From the NCBI GenBank assembly GCA_963989385.1, contig OZ022500.1:23264460-23328459 (forward strand): a stretch of 64,000 bases of DNA, read 5' to 3'. The position numbers were made by a program, and so were the translations under genes. Under the pieces are notes generated by a model. It ran no database searches. It was not told the DNA's origin and saw only the letters and a list, made by a program, of their open reading frames with translations. The stretch is from Ctena decussata. Lineage: Eukaryota > Mollusca > Bivalvia > Lucinida > Lucinidae. Below, piece by piece: positions 63,342 to 64,000 of the stretch. Each line of letters begins with the position of its first letter. Position 1 is the stretch's first letter.

Positions 63342-64000
63342 TCCTCTATTGTCATTAGTGTGATACTTACGGGGAAATGCACAAAAAATGTTACATAAAG
63401 CACATCTTACTTCGCACTTAAATCATCTGTTAATGCTGAAAACATTTTTCACTATAGTCTTTCATATAGGCCTATTGTACTATATTCCATTGCTGATGTA
63501 TTGTGGCGGTGCAAGCCAGTTACAATATTTGATCTGTGATAGCCTTGTCCATAGAACTCCTTCTTGGTCTCCAGTTGAGGACAGGAAAATTATACGTGTG
63601 CATTAGCAATATACTAGTATTTGCGTAGCCGTCTATCTTAGGGTACACGCGAATTCACCTTTTTGAGCCACATCCAGAATGTCATTCAAGTCACATGACA
63701 ATGTATAACTGGCCAGTGAAACGACTAGTAAGCACGTGACAATGTTCCACAAACAAAATCGCACGTGTTCAACGTCCCACAATAAGTTCGTAATTTTACC
63801 TTACAGCTAATGGAGAGATGTATACTTGTTTTAACAAAAGGGCCACGAGGCCCTGAATCAGTTACCTGAGCAATTGGCAAAGTGGCTTTTTCTTATGTCT
63901 GAAATTTTCAAAATTTGAGTCTTGTGTCAAAAGTCAAAGAATAACCATGACCTCTTGTACTCATAAATCTTCATGTACTCATTAAAACAACCATATATAC
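63342..64000. other. Intergenic DNA ending in a dispersed repeat
   Basis: 63935-63990 (GTCAAAGAATAACC, CTCTTGTACTCATAAATCTTCATG) is an inverted relative of 35555-35605. No gene seen. Confidence 0.4.

Overview
This window looks like repeat-dense intergenic DNA from a bivalve mollusc, probably a heterodont clam; the species cannot be fixed from the sequence. Pointers to a bivalve are AT-rich sequence without operons, CpG-containing foldback elements, tandem-repeat elements ending in (GACG)n plus a GC hairpin (the 'pearl'/Helentron-like type described in bivalves), tRNA-derived SINEs with ATCC/TGGA tails, and retrotransposon proteins of invertebrate type. I see no host protein-coding gene or exon that I can support. 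Every long open frame belongs to a retrotransposon.

Three retrotransposons dominate. (1) A Copia-type LTR element at 9249-13622 (+) has 215-bp LTRs differing at only two positions and a primer-binding site matching initiator tRNA-Met. One long Gag-Pol frame keeps the zinc knuckle, protease, reverse transcriptase and RNase H, but the integrase catalytic core is missing in frame and the gag start is broken by small indels. (2) A 5'-truncated non-LTR (Jockey/CR1-like) element lies at about 36260-38900 (-). Its open frame runs from the end of the endonuclease through reverse transcriptase to a C-terminal zinc knuckle. (3) A Gypsy-type LTR element lies at 52912-61404 (-), with intact gag and pol. 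The two frames are joined by a textbook -1 frameshift heptamer placed directly on the gag stop codon, followed by a possible pseudoknot. This element has a 3' LTR but no recognisable 5' LTR, and it sits inside a pearl-like tandem-repeat element (52232-62317).

The rest is a mosaic of small non-autonomous elements. There are three pearl/Helentron-like elements (5785-7416, 44654-45698, 52232-62317). There are five copies of a foldback MITE with termini GAGCCGCGACACGAC. Other near-perfect palindromic elements lie at 8722, 18334, 24473, 31811, 33587 and 49292. An ACGT-rich element lies at 7453-8390, and a 3.3-kb inverted duplication at 14448-17773. Several SINE copies, a hairpin element built around GGAGCAAATTCTT, a pyrimidine-rich minisatellite and simple repeats make up most of the remainder. 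Repeated nesting of one element in another gives a partial order of insertion.

The most unusual observations are the Gypsy frameshift cassette, the Gypsy element lacking a 5' LTR, the young Copia copy without an integrase core, three exact CRE/ATF palindromes in the Copia LTR, and the ACGT-saturated element.
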